33,173 nucleotides of DNA from an uncultured Oceanospirillaceae bacterium (GTDB lineage: Bacteria; Pseudomonadota; Gammaproteobacteria; Pseudomonadales; Balneatricaceae): assembly GCA_913057435.1 (NCBI GenBank), contig CAJXNY010000049.1:1-33173 (forward strand). Direction: 5' to 3'. Under the pieces are notes generated by a model. That model did no database searches. It worked only from the letters and a program-made list of their open reading frames with translations, and had not been told where the DNA came from. Made by a program: the position numbers and the translations under genes. How positions within the stretch are numbered: the first letter of the stretch is position 1; the number at the start of each line of letters is the position of its first letter. Below, piece after piece: positions 7,594 to 15,955 of this stretch.

Positions 7594-8178
7594 TCAGGGT
7601 GCCTGATAGTTTGTTGCTTTGATATGCAATGAGCGGTTATCACGCCGCAGTCGATAGATATTGCCATCTGATGCAGTACGCACGGCGTCGAAGTTAGCCG
7701 AGTTGTGAACGTTTCCCGGATCCCTGCACGGCTTTACATTTCCCGGATTGGTGAGAGTCACATAGAAATCTGAAAGCGTTTTTTTATTCTGTGCCGGATC
7801 GTAATCCACGCCCCTGACACGCAACAAATCTTCTACAGCACCCAACGTTGGTAGATGCCCTGTATTAACCAGCACACAAGAAACGTCCATTCCGCTATTT
7901 AGTTCTCGCATACGGTCAATTGCGGCGTCCAGGCATTCCAACTCATCTTCACGGGTGTCAAAGTGGCCAACAAAAATATGAGTGCTTGTATACAGCACCG
8001 GCGCCCAACACGTTGCCAGCCCGACAGTACCAATTCCAGTGCAGCCGTTACCGTTTCTTTCAACAATCGCCCCATAAGGCTGAGGCACAAACACCGTATT
8101 TACCGGAGCATCTTTTATAGTGCCAGGCTTACCGCCTGGGCCAAAAATTGACGTCCTTTCCTGCTTTGCCTTTGTCAT
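7594..8178 (-). CDS. Unknown 194-aa protein, CheD-like Cys/His pattern
   Basis: I do not recognise this family firmly. The ATG at 8178 is preceded by AAAGGATG. Residues 1-40 are Gly/Pro-rich and polar. Residues 48-115 contain GIGTVGLATCWAPVLY with Cys57, then VGHFD with His72, then a helix and VSCVLVNTGHLPT. A small residue before a catalytic Cys, followed 15-17 residues later by a beta-strand His, recalls the CheD/CNF-type deamidase fold (GxGSCxAVxLYD then HxxLP). A later GAVEDLLRVRGVDYD helix would also fit. No signal peptide or membrane helix is seen. It lies between gpD of tail module A and the cargo genes, the position where P2-like phages carry ogr and morons. It could be a toxin-like or signalling enzyme; the gene is likely real, the activity speculative. 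Confidence 0.6.
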   Translation of the reverse strand: MTKAKQERTSIFGPGGKPGTIKDAPVNTVFVPQPYGAIVERNGNGCTGIGTVGLATCWAPVLYTSTHIFVGHFDTREDELECLDAAIDRMRELNSGMDVSCVLVNTGHLPTLGAVEDLLRVRGVDYDPAQNKKTLSDFYVTLTNPGNVKPCRDPGNVHNSANFDAVRTASDGNIYRLRRDNRSLHIKATNYQAP

Positions 8179-8404
8179 CTAAACATCCTTTCAGTCAGAG
8201 GTTAAAAAGGTTTATCAATGCCCACCCGTATGGCTGTAGGCATCTACCCAATCAATCTCCACTAATCAGCCCTTATAGACTTGGGCAAAAGACGGCAGCC
8301 AAGAAAAACGTTACATGACCCGAACATAGGCTCTGAAGGTACTAACTGACCTTAATCAAAAACCGGAGCTCTGGAAAAGGGGCCTGGCACCTTTGCGCCG
8401 GAGG

Positions 8405-9430
8405 TTACACCACGTTAATCGGCCTTGTTGCCACCACCGCACACCGATACCCACCGTTATAACTGTGCGTCACTCGATCCAGCGACCATTGCCCCGACAG
8501 CCGCTCACTCGGAAAGCCTTCCAGCACCAACAGCCCTTCAGCCGCCAGCTCTGAATTACCCGGACAGTCGAGCTGCAGCTTGTCGCCCTGCCTGTCGATG
8601 CGGCGCATCTCTGTCTCTATGGCGGTGAGTGCGGATTGCTGGGATTCGTAGCGAGCAGGCAGGCATTTACGTGGTGGCTGGCCGGAGCGCTCTGTCATTT
8701 CAATAACACCATTGCCGTCGTACCAGTGAGCGGTGACACCGCTGTACTGGCCCCGGTCTGAGCCGGTGATTGATCCGCTGACGTAGGCCGGTGTGCCGGG
8801 CGCGTTGTTCGGTGGATGCTGGATGGTAACGGGAGTCAGTGCCCGGCCAGTGAGGCTTTTTACCTGACCACGCCGGGCGAATACCAGCAGGCTATCGACC
8901 GGCTTACAGACAGCATCATTCAGCCCTGCCAGCCGGGTGAGGAATTTGAGGTCGGGCTCTTCAGTCTGGTCGATGTGCAGCACGGGTAGCTGGTCCAGCT
9001 CTGGATGTACGCGGGGGCTAAAGCCATGGCGCTGGGCGATCGCTCGCACTACGTCACCTACGGTGGTATGCCACCAGGTTTCACTACGAGCTTGTTTGAG
9101 TTCGGTTTCATCGCTGGCATGAAACGGTGCAGCGGTACCTGTGAGGGTGATCGTATTGGGGGACAGGTTTTCAGAAATGCGCGACAGCTTGAACTGCCCA
9201 AGCGCGGTAACTGAATCATCTTCTTTGTACCCCATCTCGCAACCGATCACCTGGCCGGTGCGGGGCCAGTCCATCAACCCGCCCGCTTCAATCTGGATGC
9301 TGATGCTGTCCGACTCCAGCCCGGCAGCATCTACTACTGTGCAGCTGATCAGCCGCTGCTGGATTGTGGCAGCGGTGTTTCTGCCCCCGGTGATCCGGCA
9401 GACCGGCGTGAGTTTGCTGATCAATCCCAT
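8405..9430 (-). CDS. D: Module A tail protein D (baseplate hub, late control D family)
   Basis: The 341-aa protein matches the P2 gpD / phage late control D family, whose fold resembles gp27/VgrG hub proteins that sit on the baseplate axis and connect the spike to the tube. Visible signatures include DSISIQIEAGGLMDWPRTG near the N-terminus, the middle segment VVRAIAQRHGFSPRVHPELD, and QTEEPDLKFLTRLAGLNDAVCKP, the usual hub motif. The ATG at 9430 follows a GAGGG site and overlaps the end of X by 10 nt. It is the last gene of the U-X-D group and therefore the promoter-distal end of module A. A G+C-rich tail of about 225 bp without a gene or clean terminator follows it. The same gene in module B (25193-26179) is clearly diverged. 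Confidence 0.92.
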   Translation of the reverse strand: MGLISKLTPVCRITGGRNTAATIQQRLISCTVVDAAGLESDSISIQIEAGGLMDWPRTGQVIGCEMGYKEDDSVTALGQFKLSRISENLSPNTITLTGTAAPFHASDETELKQARSETWWHTTVGDVVRAIAQRHGFSPRVHPELDQLPVLHIDQTEEPDLKFLTRLAGLNDAVCKPVDSLLVFARRGQVKSLTGRALTPVTIQHPPNNAPGTPAYVSGSITGSDRGQYSGVTAHWYDGNGVIEMTERSGQPPRKCLPARYESQQSALTAIETEMRRIDRQGDKLQLDCPGNSELAAEGLLVLEGFPSERLSGQWSLDRVTHSYNGGYRCAVVATRPINVV

Positions 9431-9624
9431 GCACGCGCCCTCTGTTTAACCGGTTGCGCCGGGAGGTCTGGCAGCTGCAGCTGCACACCCGCAAGGAAGA
9501 TTGGCCCCAGCTCGGATGCGTGTGGGTTTAGCTGCCAGAAGACATTTGTTACTTGCTCATCATTACGCCCCAGGTGCTGCCACAGCAAGCCATCTATCGT
9601 GTCGCCATCAACTGTGCGAATCAT
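9421..9624 (-). CDS. X: Module A tail protein X (LysM-like)
   Basis: The 67-aa product belongs to the phage tail protein X family: it starts with a short TVDGDTIDGLLWQHLG segment typical of the LysM-like fold, then NPHASELGPIFLAGVQLQLP. In contractile-tailed phages it is a small baseplate-hub accessory. It overlaps U by 4 nt (ATGA) and D by 10 nt, so U, X and D are translationally coupled. Confidence 0.88.
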   Translation of the reverse strand: MIRTVDGDTIDGLLWQHLGRNDEQVTNVFWQLNPHASELGPIFLAGVQLQLPDLPAQPVKQRARAWD

Positions 9625-9998
9625 CCTTTGTACTCCTGCAGGTCAACAGTAAACGTAGTTTTCAACGCAGTGCCGTCATCGATCAGGCGGGTGCCGGTTT
9701 CGGTGACGCGGGTTACATTCCACTGGCCAAGGCTCTGACCGTTGCCACGCATCACCAATTGCGGCCCAGCGTTGATGAAGGCGCGGAGCTGGTCCAGCAC
9801 TTCGCCGCTGCCTTTGCCCAGCACTTGACCGGCGAGACTGATCATCTGCAATGGCTGACCGGTACGCTGTGTTGCCGGGGCCTGCCCGCCACGATCCACC
9901 GCTGCCAAACCGGACTCTGCGGTCCGGGTGAACTGGTGATAGTCTGTATCGCTGTAGACGCTGAACACAAAATCAGAGATAGAGAGCATCATTTTCAT
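9621..9998 (-). CDS. U: Module A tail protein U
   Basis: The 125-aa protein matches the P2 gpU family (MLSISDFVFSVYSDTDYHQFTRT at the start, then RTGQPLQMISLAGQVLG and a C-terminal strand TTFTVDLQEYKG). P2 gpU is a small tail completion protein acting at the baseplate end near the tape measure. The ATG overlaps the tape-measure stop as ATGA. Some in-frame internal Mets (residues 3 and 4) are alternative starts. The family's usual G.....PQL.. segment (INAGPQLVMRGNG) is present. Confidence 0.9.
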   Translation of the reverse strand: MKMMLSISDFVFSVYSDTDYHQFTRTAESGLAAVDRGGQAPATQRTGQPLQMISLAGQVLGKGSGEVLDQLRAFINAGPQLVMRGNGQSLGQWNVTRVTETGTRLIDDGTALKTTFTVDLQEYKG

Positions 9999-12900
9999 GC
10001 TGTGATCTCAAGTGAGTCATCAAGACGGTTTTGTAACGAGGGGTTCAGTGCGGGCATCAGTTGCTGGTCGAACAGGGCTTTGAGCTTATCCATCGCCAAG
10101 TTAGCCACATGCTCTGCATCCGCACCCGGTGCAGCTTGCACGGTGAGCTGCGGCGCGAAAGTAACTTGCTGGTTCTGCTGGACTCGTTGCGTTGCGGCGA
10201 CATCTTTATCCGCTTTTTTCAATGCAGACTCTCCACGCGCATGATTCTCTTCCCACGCCCGATTAACAAGCCCGCGCTCATACGGCGACAAGTAATCTTT
10301 ATGTGCCTTCGGTGTGACATCAGAGGTTTTGGCGACCTGCTCAGCAGGAGCGTCAGTTGGCGCGACCAGCTGAGCAACCTCTTCACCCGCCCAGCTACCC
10401 GCTTCGCCGCCAAAAAAGCCACCAAGCGCAGCCCCAATCGCGCCACCGATTACAGTGCCAACAATCGGCACCACCGATCCGATCGCCGCTCCAGCGGCAC
10501 CACCGGCCCACATGCCTGCAGCACCGCCGACAATATCGCCAGCAGAACTACCGATCTCTGTTGCGTCACCGCTAGCAACAGCACTGCCCAGGCCGCCAAC
10601 CTGCAGCACCAGATCCAGCGGTTTCAGCAGCTTGGTTGCCATGCCGCCCACACTGCCCAGCAGATCCGAAACCCCACCTACCACATCAGATGCTGTACCC
10701 AGCAGATCGAATGAATCGGCATCAGCACTGGCACCCGGGGTGGCAGATATTGAAGCTGCCGACTGATGCGCAGAGGGAGGCGCAGAGGAATGGGCAGAGC
10801 GGCGAACAGGCTTGCCCATCGCTACGCGAGCCAGTGTTGCTGTAACGCCTAACGTACTGTTGAGCCACCCTAGCGCCTGATCTGCCGCCTCAGACTGTTC
10901 AGCCATATTGGCTGTTTTGTCTGCAAGCCGCGCAGCAACATCAGCAGCGGCCACTGTTGATGCCGCCTGCAGTTGATCTGCTTTTGCACCCGCTTTGCGC
11001 CAGTCGAGCATCTCAGCCGGGTCTAATAATCGAGCCGGTGCATCTCCTGCTTCGGCGACCATGCTCTGAGCGCTGACAGAATCACTGGCCGCCATCAACG
11101 CCGCAGTGCTTAGCCCGACCCCCGCCGCTTGCCCTGCCCGGCTTGATGCCATGGCCTTGGCACCCTCCCAGCCACGACCGATCAGCCGCCCCAGCCGCCC
11201 ACGCCTGCCACCACGCCGCGATGGCCGCCGCCCGGTATCGTCAGGCCGCCTGTCACCCGGCCGCCTATCCGGGCCGCCGCCACCAAGTGCTGCGGCCCCC
11301 GATGTACGACCCAGCGAGCGATTCAGTCTGTCAAGCGCCCGCGTTGCCAGTCCTGCCTGAGTTGCTGTGCTGCCCGTCCGCGCCGCCAGCTGAGCTTCTC
11401 TGTTTGCCGTGGTCAGCGCAGAGCGTGCGCGCATCTGTTCGGCTTTGGCACTAATCAGCTGCCACGCCAGCAGACCGGCTTTGTAAGTAACAAATACAGC
11501 GGCAGCACCGGTTACAACCGAGGTAACGACCCCGCCCTTCTCAGCGAGGTCAGCCAGGCCGGACGCCGCCCATGCCGCACCATCCGCCAGCGGCCCCACA
11601 ATCGGCAACAAGGAGTTACCGAGCACAATTCCCAGGCGATCTATCGCCCGCCAGGCAGAGCCGAGCTTGTGCTCCGCTACCCCTGCCCGCTCTTTATACT
11701 CTTTAAGATACGACCCCTCATAGCTCGCTTTTGCAGCGGTCTGGGCAAAGGCAGAGTCCAGCAGCTCAGTGTTTTTCAGCAAGGACATAAACATGCCCTT
11801 GCCCTCTTCGCCAAAAATCTGCGACACAAGGGCTGACTGATCGGCTGCATCAGCGCCAGCTATTGCCGCGAACACATCCTTTATCGTACCCGTCGCATCC
11901 TGCTGCATTCGCACTGATACATCTTCAGCATCCAGGCCTACCCGGCCCATCGCTTCTTTCTGCGAACTACTGGCTGCCCACCCCTTTGTCAAAGCACCCA
12001 GCATGTTCTTCATGCCTGTCGCTGCAACTTCTTCCGTTGCACCCCCAGACAGCAGAGCACTCGCCACACTGGCGGCCTGAACCGAAGATAGGCCCGATGC
12101 CATAGCATCCGCGCCATTACGCTTCAGTACGCCAGATATCGACCTGGCGTCAACCTTACCCTTTGAGTTATTTGATAAATGGTTTACCGCGTCAGCCAGC
12201 TGCTCAGTCTGCTGCTGATTCAGGCTCATTCCAGCCCGCCACGACGCCATAGTGTCGCCAGCTTGCTCAGCTGTCATATCAAAAGCGACACCCATCCGCG
12301 CCGCTGCGCCGGTGAAATTTGCTATCTCGGACTTTGCAACACCCGACTGCCCTGCAGCAGCAGCAATCTTCGTCAGCTGCTCTGGCGGAACATTAACTTC
12401 CACCGCCAGTTTTTGAAGCCCTGCCTGAAACCGATCCTTTTCGTTACCCTGAAAGCTGACGACCTTAGCCACATCGGCCATGGCCGCTTCCATTGTGACA
12501 GCGCGGGCAATCGGCACAATCGCAGCGGCGGCCATGGCCGCCGTACCTGCCAGGTTGCCCTGCGCTTCACCCATACGAGCATCAGCAGCTGACACTCGAG
12601 CACGGGCTGCACCCAGTTTTTTGAGCGCAGCTTTCTGGGCCTCGATAGCCGATGTGGCTTGCGCTGCTTCTCTGCGCAACCGGGACTGCTCACCGGAGAA
12701 TTTCTGCGAGTCCACACCGGCTTCACGTAGCTCATTACCCAGTTTGTGCGCCTGACCTCGCTGATCCTCCAGCTCTGACTTCAGCCGCTGCGCATCTGCC
12801 CGGGTTGCACCAAACTGCTCACCGATATCAGACAGCCGGCTACGCTCGGTTTCCAGCTCAGCACCCAGTCGATCGGCCTCAGTACGGGCTGCTTTGAACT

Positions 12901-13267
12901 TCGCCGTCATTGCCGCGGTAGGCACACCCACCGCGGCAATGGACTGCTCCAGCCGCTGGGCCTTTTTAGACGCAGCCTGCTTAGCAGCGGCCAGTGATTG
13001 AACAGACTGACGCGCAGCACCCTGCTCCGCCGCCAGACCTTTCAGGGCCAGCTGGTTTTTCTTCAGCTCGCCCCGGGTAGCCGCCATGCTCTGGCGCAGG
13101 CCCGTATAATCACCCAGCTTCTTCTGGGTTTTATCCAGTGCACGGGCTGCTTTTTGCTGATCAAACAAAGCACCAGTCAAGCTCCTGGAGTCTGCCGCCG
13201 CACCATTAATCGCAGGCGACATGCGGTTAACGCCAACGAGTTCGAGGCTGTATTTAGTCGCTGACAT
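9995..13267 (-). CDS. T: Module A tail tape measure protein
   Basis: At 1090 aa this is the largest gene of module A. Residues 30-230 form a long heptad-rich coiled coil. Residues about 240-560 carry the TP901-type tape-measure core (ARAVTMEAAMADVAKVV, GQSGVAKSEIANFTGAAARMGVAFD, then SLLPIVGPLADG). A hydrophobic stretch follows near 575-610. Residues about 660-700 are unusually Arg/Gly/Pro-rich (DRRPGDRRPDDTGRRPSRR), and a long Ala/Gly-rich hydrophobic segment lies near 910-990. The protein sets tail length and is ejected on infection; by the usual rough scale of 0.15 nm per residue it implies a tail near 160 nm. The ATG at 13267 has only a weak ribosome-binding site. A terminator and the frameshift gene lie just upstream, the standard order for this family. 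Confidence 0.9.
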   Translation of the reverse strand: MSATKYSLELVGVNRMSPAINGAAADSRSLTGALFDQQKAARALDKTQKKLGDYTGLRQSMAATRGELKKNQLALKGLAAEQGAARQSVQSLAAAKQAASKKAQRLEQSIAAVGVPTAAMTAKFKAARTEADRLGAELETERSRLSDIGEQFGATRADAQRLKSELEDQRGQAHKLGNELREAGVDSQKFSGEQSRLRREAAQATSAIEAQKAALKKLGAARARVSAADARMGEAQGNLAGTAAMAAAAIVPIARAVTMEAAMADVAKVVSFQGNEKDRFQAGLQKLAVEVNVPPEQLTKIAAAAGQSGVAKSEIANFTGAAARMGVAFDMTAEQAGDTMASWRAGMSLNQQQTEQLADAVNHLSNNSKGKVDARSISGVLKRNGADAMASGLSSVQAASVASALLSGGATEEVAATGMKNMLGALTKGWAASSSQKEAMGRVGLDAEDVSVRMQQDATGTIKDVFAAIAGADAADQSALVSQIFGEEGKGMFMSLLKNTELLDSAFAQTAAKASYEGSYLKEYKERAGVAEHKLGSAWRAIDRLGIVLGNSLLPIVGPLADGAAWAASGLADLAEKGGVVTSVVTGAAAVFVTYKAGLLAWQLISAKAEQMRARSALTTANREAQLAARTGSTATQAGLATRALDRLNRSLGRTSGAAALGGGGPDRRPGDRRPDDTGRRPSRRGGRRGRLGRLIGRGWEGAKAMASSRAGQAAGVGLSTAALMAASDSVSAQSMVAEAGDAPARLLDPAEMLDWRKAGAKADQLQAASTVAAADVAARLADKTANMAEQSEAADQALGWLNSTLGVTATLARVAMGKPVRRSAHSSAPPSAHQSAASISATPGASADADSFDLLGTASDVVGGVSDLLGSVGGMATKLLKPLDLVLQVGGLGSAVASGDATEIGSSAGDIVGGAAGMWAGGAAGAAIGSVVPIVGTVIGGAIGAALGGFFGGEAGSWAGEEVAQLVAPTDAPAEQVAKTSDVTPKAHKDYLSPYERGLVNRAWEENHARGESALKKADKDVAATQRVQQNQQVTFAPQLTVQAAPGADAEHVANLAMDKLKALFDQQLMPALNPSLQNRLDDSLEITA

Positions 13268-13282
13268 GAAAAATTCCAGACA

Positions 13283-13989
13283 TTAAAAAACCGCCCAGCG
13301 GCGGCTTATTTCAAGTGACATTTTGTAGCGGCGGATAGCATCACAAACCCGCCACCCCCGCACCTGCTCATCCGTCACCGAGGCGCTCAGTACCAGCTGA
13401 TCGGTCAGGCGTTCGATGTCGTCCCGGCTGAGAAGAAATTGCCGGTTTGTGACAAAAAATCAGCCACCTTCTGATCCAGCGCTTTCCAGTCAGGCACTGC
13501 CAGCTGATTCAGCTCTTCCTCTGCCAGCCCCGCACAGTGGACTTTGATAAACAGGTCGCGTTGGTCTTCCGGCTGTTTGTCCATCAGATCGAGTGCAGCA
13601 ACAGTAGGCAATTGCAGGGTAAGTGCATCCAGCTGACCCTGCGCTGTTGTGATCGGCACCAGTAGTGGCAGACGGTCTATTGCTTCGGACTGCTTGGTTT
13701 CCAGCTTGTCGAACCAGTAATCGGATGTGTTGCCATAGGCTTCATCCACCGCCTGCAGGAGACTGTTGTAGTCCGGCGCGACCAGTTGTTTCAGCTCGCT
13801 CTCTGTGAGCCCGGTTCCGGCTTTTACCAGTTCGCGGTAGATGGTGGTGGTGTCATCACCCGCGGCATCAATGAGCGTGCGGTGCTGATCATGGCTGAGC
13901 ATGGTCAGCATCAGCGAGGTCTTATTGTTACCTGCAATGGTGATCGGCTTGAGCAGGGTGATGGTGAGGCTTTTCCAGATCTGTTGCAT
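13283..13989 (-). CDS. Module A tail assembly chaperone with -1 frameshift extension
   Basis: The zero-frame product (13405-13989) is 194 aa. At 13453-13459, codon 179 region, the message reads GAT TTT TTG, giving the canonical slippery heptamer T TTT TTG used for E/E' in P2-like phages. After a -1 slip the frame stays open for 56 more codons (VTNRQFLLSRDDIERL... RRWAVF) and stops at 13283-13285, just ahead of the tape-measure gene, giving a 235-aa fusion. Both products are expected to bind the tape measure during tail assembly. The zero-frame protein contains two copies of one domain: KPITIAG..LTESELKQLVAPDYNSL (about 12-87) and VPITTAQ..LAEEELNQLAVPDWKAL (about 109-181). The start ATG at 13989 follows AAAGGA. 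Frameshift is inferred from sequence and position, not shown. Confidence 0.82.
13285..13307 (-). terminator. Terminator overlapping the end of the frameshift extension
   Basis: On the minus strand CCGCC, CAGC-type loop, GGCGG is followed by six Ts (stem 13291-13295 with 13300-13304). The T-run is the last codons and the stop of the -1 extension. It lies between the chaperone and the tape measure, in the middle of the late operon, so it would reduce tape-measure expression unless transcription is antiterminated. Confidence 0.5.
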
Positions 13990-14044
13990 TCTTTAATCCT
14001 TTCTTTCAAAGAACAAGGCCGGGCCGAAGCCCAGCTGTGGTGGG

Positions 14045-14548
14045 TTAGCTCATTTCAACGTTGGCGCGGTGTTGTTCCAGCAGATCCTTCCCGCCGATCA
14101 CACATGTCTGGGTTTTTACGTTGATGTCGTAGATCAGCTGGGGGCCGTCGGTGTGTTTGTAAGCACGGCAGGTGAAGGCAACCGTGTGATCAAATTTGCC
14201 GGGCTTTACTTCGCCGGATTTGATGCTGGTGATCTCGCAGGTGTGCTCCCACTTGAGCGGCGCTTTGTTTTTGTCGGCATCTTCGGATGAGCCCAGCACA
14301 GTGATCTCGGAGAACTCACCCACTTCTACGCCGTGGGATGACAACAGTTCAGCGGTCGCGCCTGAGAGCTTGATCTCGCCAGTCAGCTTCTCCAGCCCCA
14401 CCACTACTTCACCGGCTACAAAGCGGCCGCCTTTCGACTCTTCAGTGACCTTGGTAACCGCAGGCGGGGTGTAGCCTTCCAGCCCACCCATGAAGGGGAA
14501 TCCGTTGATAATGGCCCGGACCAGCCGGTGGTTTCGTGTATCAGACAT
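14045..14548 (-). CDS. FII: Module A major tail tube protein
   Basis: The 167-aa protein fits the P2 gpFII tail tube family: size about 170 aa, FPFMGGLEGYTPPAVT early, a central LEKLTGEIKLSGATAELLSS, and C-terminal VAFTCRAYKHTDGPQLIYDINVK. It polymerises into the inner tube through which DNA passes. The ATG overlaps the sheath stop as TGATG, so sheath and tube are coupled. It has little resemblance in detail to the module B tube protein, which shows the two tails are not recent duplicates. Confidence 0.92.
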   Translation of the reverse strand: MSDTRNHRLVRAIINGFPFMGGLEGYTPPAVTKVTEESKGGRFVAGEVVVGLEKLTGEIKLSGATAELLSSHGVEVGEFSEITVLGSSEDADKNKAPLKWEHTCEITSIKSGEVKPGKFDHTVAFTCRAYKHTDGPQLIYDINVKTQTCVIGGKDLLEQHRANVEMS

Positions 14549-15714
14549 CAGAGTACGCTCTCCAGGAATTCTTCAACGAACTGTTCTTTGGCGTTGACGT
14601 GGAAGATCATGTGCTCGTTTGGCGCGTAGCGGCCGTAGTCGAACACGATGTACCAGCTGCCATTCTGGTAGCGGCTGGCGGTGTTGAGGGTGGGGTGCAG
14701 ATACACCTGGCCACCGGGGATGATCTCGGCGGCGATCAGATCATCAAGGAAGGCGTTGATGCGGCGGATCTGCTGATCCCAGAACGATTTGGTCATATTT
14801 TTGGCCATCACGATCTGGCTGGACATTTCCAGCTTGCGACAGATGGTGTCTTCCAGCCCGACGTAGCTGATAAAGCGCCCGGTAATGGTGCGGTTGCCCA
14901 CCAGTGACCAGCCGCCCAGTGCGGTATGGCAGATCGCCGCGCCGCCGTTACGCTGGATCAGATCGGACTCACAGGTTTTATCGAGGATGTTGTATTCGAT
15001 GGTGCGCGCGGTACCGGACACCGGCACCGACTGGTTACCAGGCGACTCCCACTGCTTGACGCTGGCCAGCGCGCCGACGGCCACAGCAGAGCCTGGCACC
15101 AGGATATCGCCTTTGGCTTTGCGGCTGTAGATGCTGACGGCCGGGTCGACCAGGTAAACACGGTCATGGTTGGAGCCGTCGCCCCCCAGTGTTTCCATAA
15201 ACGCAACCAGCGCCTCGGTATCGGTGGACGGGCCATCGGCGACCACGCGGGCACGGATACGGGCACCGACCGAGGCCAGTGCATCGATCACCGCTTTCTG
15301 GTGACTGAAGCCTGGCGCAGCCAGAATCGTCGGCCGTTCCATACAGTCCGGTACGGCACTGATGCCCTGTTTCTGCTTGCTGGCCGGGTCGATACCGCCG
15401 ATCACGCTGGCGGTACTGGCTGCCAGATCTGCGCCTTCTTCGACGATGATCACGTAGATCGTCACGGCGGCTTTTTCATGGGTTTTCATCACCGCATGGA
15501 TCAGACTGCCGCGCTCATCGCCGGTGCTGTCGATCAGCGGCCAGTGGCCCTGATTCGCAACGCGAATGGGTACGTTGTACTGCACGCTGGCGTCTTTATC
15601 CGGCGCGGTGCCGACCAGGCAGACAACATCTTCACCCGGCGGCCCCAGTGGCGGCAGCGGCTCGGTGGTGATAATGCTGATGCCGTTATGTTCAAAAGCG
15701 GGGTTCAGGGGCAT
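14548..15714 (-). CDS. FI: Module A tail sheath protein
   Basis: The 388-aa protein matches the P2 gpFI sheath family (PF04984-type). The N-terminus contains EHNGISIITTEPLPPLGPPG and VVCLVGTAPDKDAS, the middle has RPTILAAPGFSHQKAVIDAL with the conserved APGFS motif, and the C-terminal domain ends in GQVYLHPTLNTASRYQNGSWYIVFDYGRYAPNEHM and a FVEEFLESVL tail typical of sheath-to-sheath linker arms. It contracts to drive the tube through the host envelope. The ATG at 15714 follows AAGGATTAA. Two terminators lie upstream, between the sheath block and the fibre chaperone. Confidence 0.93.
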   Translation of the reverse strand: MPLNPAFEHNGISIITTEPLPPLGPPGEDVVCLVGTAPDKDASVQYNVPIRVANQGHWPLIDSTGDERGSLIHAVMKTHEKAAVTIYVIIVEEGADLAASTASVIGGIDPASKQKQGISAVPDCMERPTILAAPGFSHQKAVIDALASVGARIRARVVADGPSTDTEALVAFMETLGGDGSNHDRVYLVDPAVSIYSRKAKGDILVPGSAVAVGALASVKQWESPGNQSVPVSGTARTIEYNILDKTCESDLIQRNGGAAICHTALGGWSLVGNRTITGRFISYVGLEDTICRKLEMSSQIVMAKNMTKSFWDQQIRRINAFLDDLIAAEIIPGGQVYLHPTLNTASRYQNGSWYIVFDYGRYAPNEHMIFHVNAKEQFVEEFLESVL

Positions 15715-15717
15715 CGG

Positions 15718-15900
15718 TTAATCCTTTTGTTTGGCTACAGCTGCAGCTGTTTTAGTTTCGGCGGGCGCAGCTTCAAGCCAGCCACGGGACAGCGGGTGCT
15801 GCGCTTCGCAGGGCAGCAGCGCCGGTGTGTCGCCAGGCTTTAGCCAGCGCTGAGCAGCGCCGACGCGGAAAGCGTGGAGCACGGTGTAGGTCTGTTTCAC
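15718..15900 (-). CDS. Small phage protein upstream of the sheath
   Basis: The best start is the GTG at 15900, because AGGAGA lies 6 nt before it; an ATG at 15918 lies inside the terminator trailer and lacks its own site. The 60-aa product reads (M)KQTYTVLHAFRVGAAQRWLKPGD..., then a short conserved-looking LSRGWLEAAPAET and a Lys/Ala-rich end. A KPGD turn followed by an L...GWLE helix is a pattern common in small phage structural accessory proteins. It ends 3 nt before the sheath ATG and is cotranscribed with it. Role unknown. Confidence 0.65.
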   Translation of the reverse strand: MKQTYTVLHAFRVGAAQRWLKPGDTPALLPCEAQHPLSRGWLEAAPAETKTAAAVAKQKD

Positions 15901-15920
15901 GGAAGGTCTCCTGGGCATTA

Positions 15921-15944
15921 AAAAGCCCCGCAGATGCGAGGCTT
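15921..15944 (-). terminator. Terminator upstream of the module A sheath block, second of a pair
   Basis: On the minus strand AAGCCTCGC and GCGGGGCTT pair (15936-15944 with 15923-15931, one G-T pair) around a 4-nt loop and are followed by more Ts. It lies between the fibre chaperone and the small pre-sheath gene, 10-15 bp after the first terminator. Confidence 0.65.
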
Positions 15945-15955
15945 GATTCAGGTAT

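Noticed and set aside
8179-8404. Search for an Ogr/Delta-type late activator beside gpD, as in P2
   Set aside because: No small Cys-rich zinc-finger frame is present in either strand of this gap; the position is taken by unrelated cargo.
10061-13264. Many long plus-strand frames opposite the module A tape measure
   Set aside because: High G+C sequence yields open antisense frames; they lack start signals and families, while the minus strand has clear domains.
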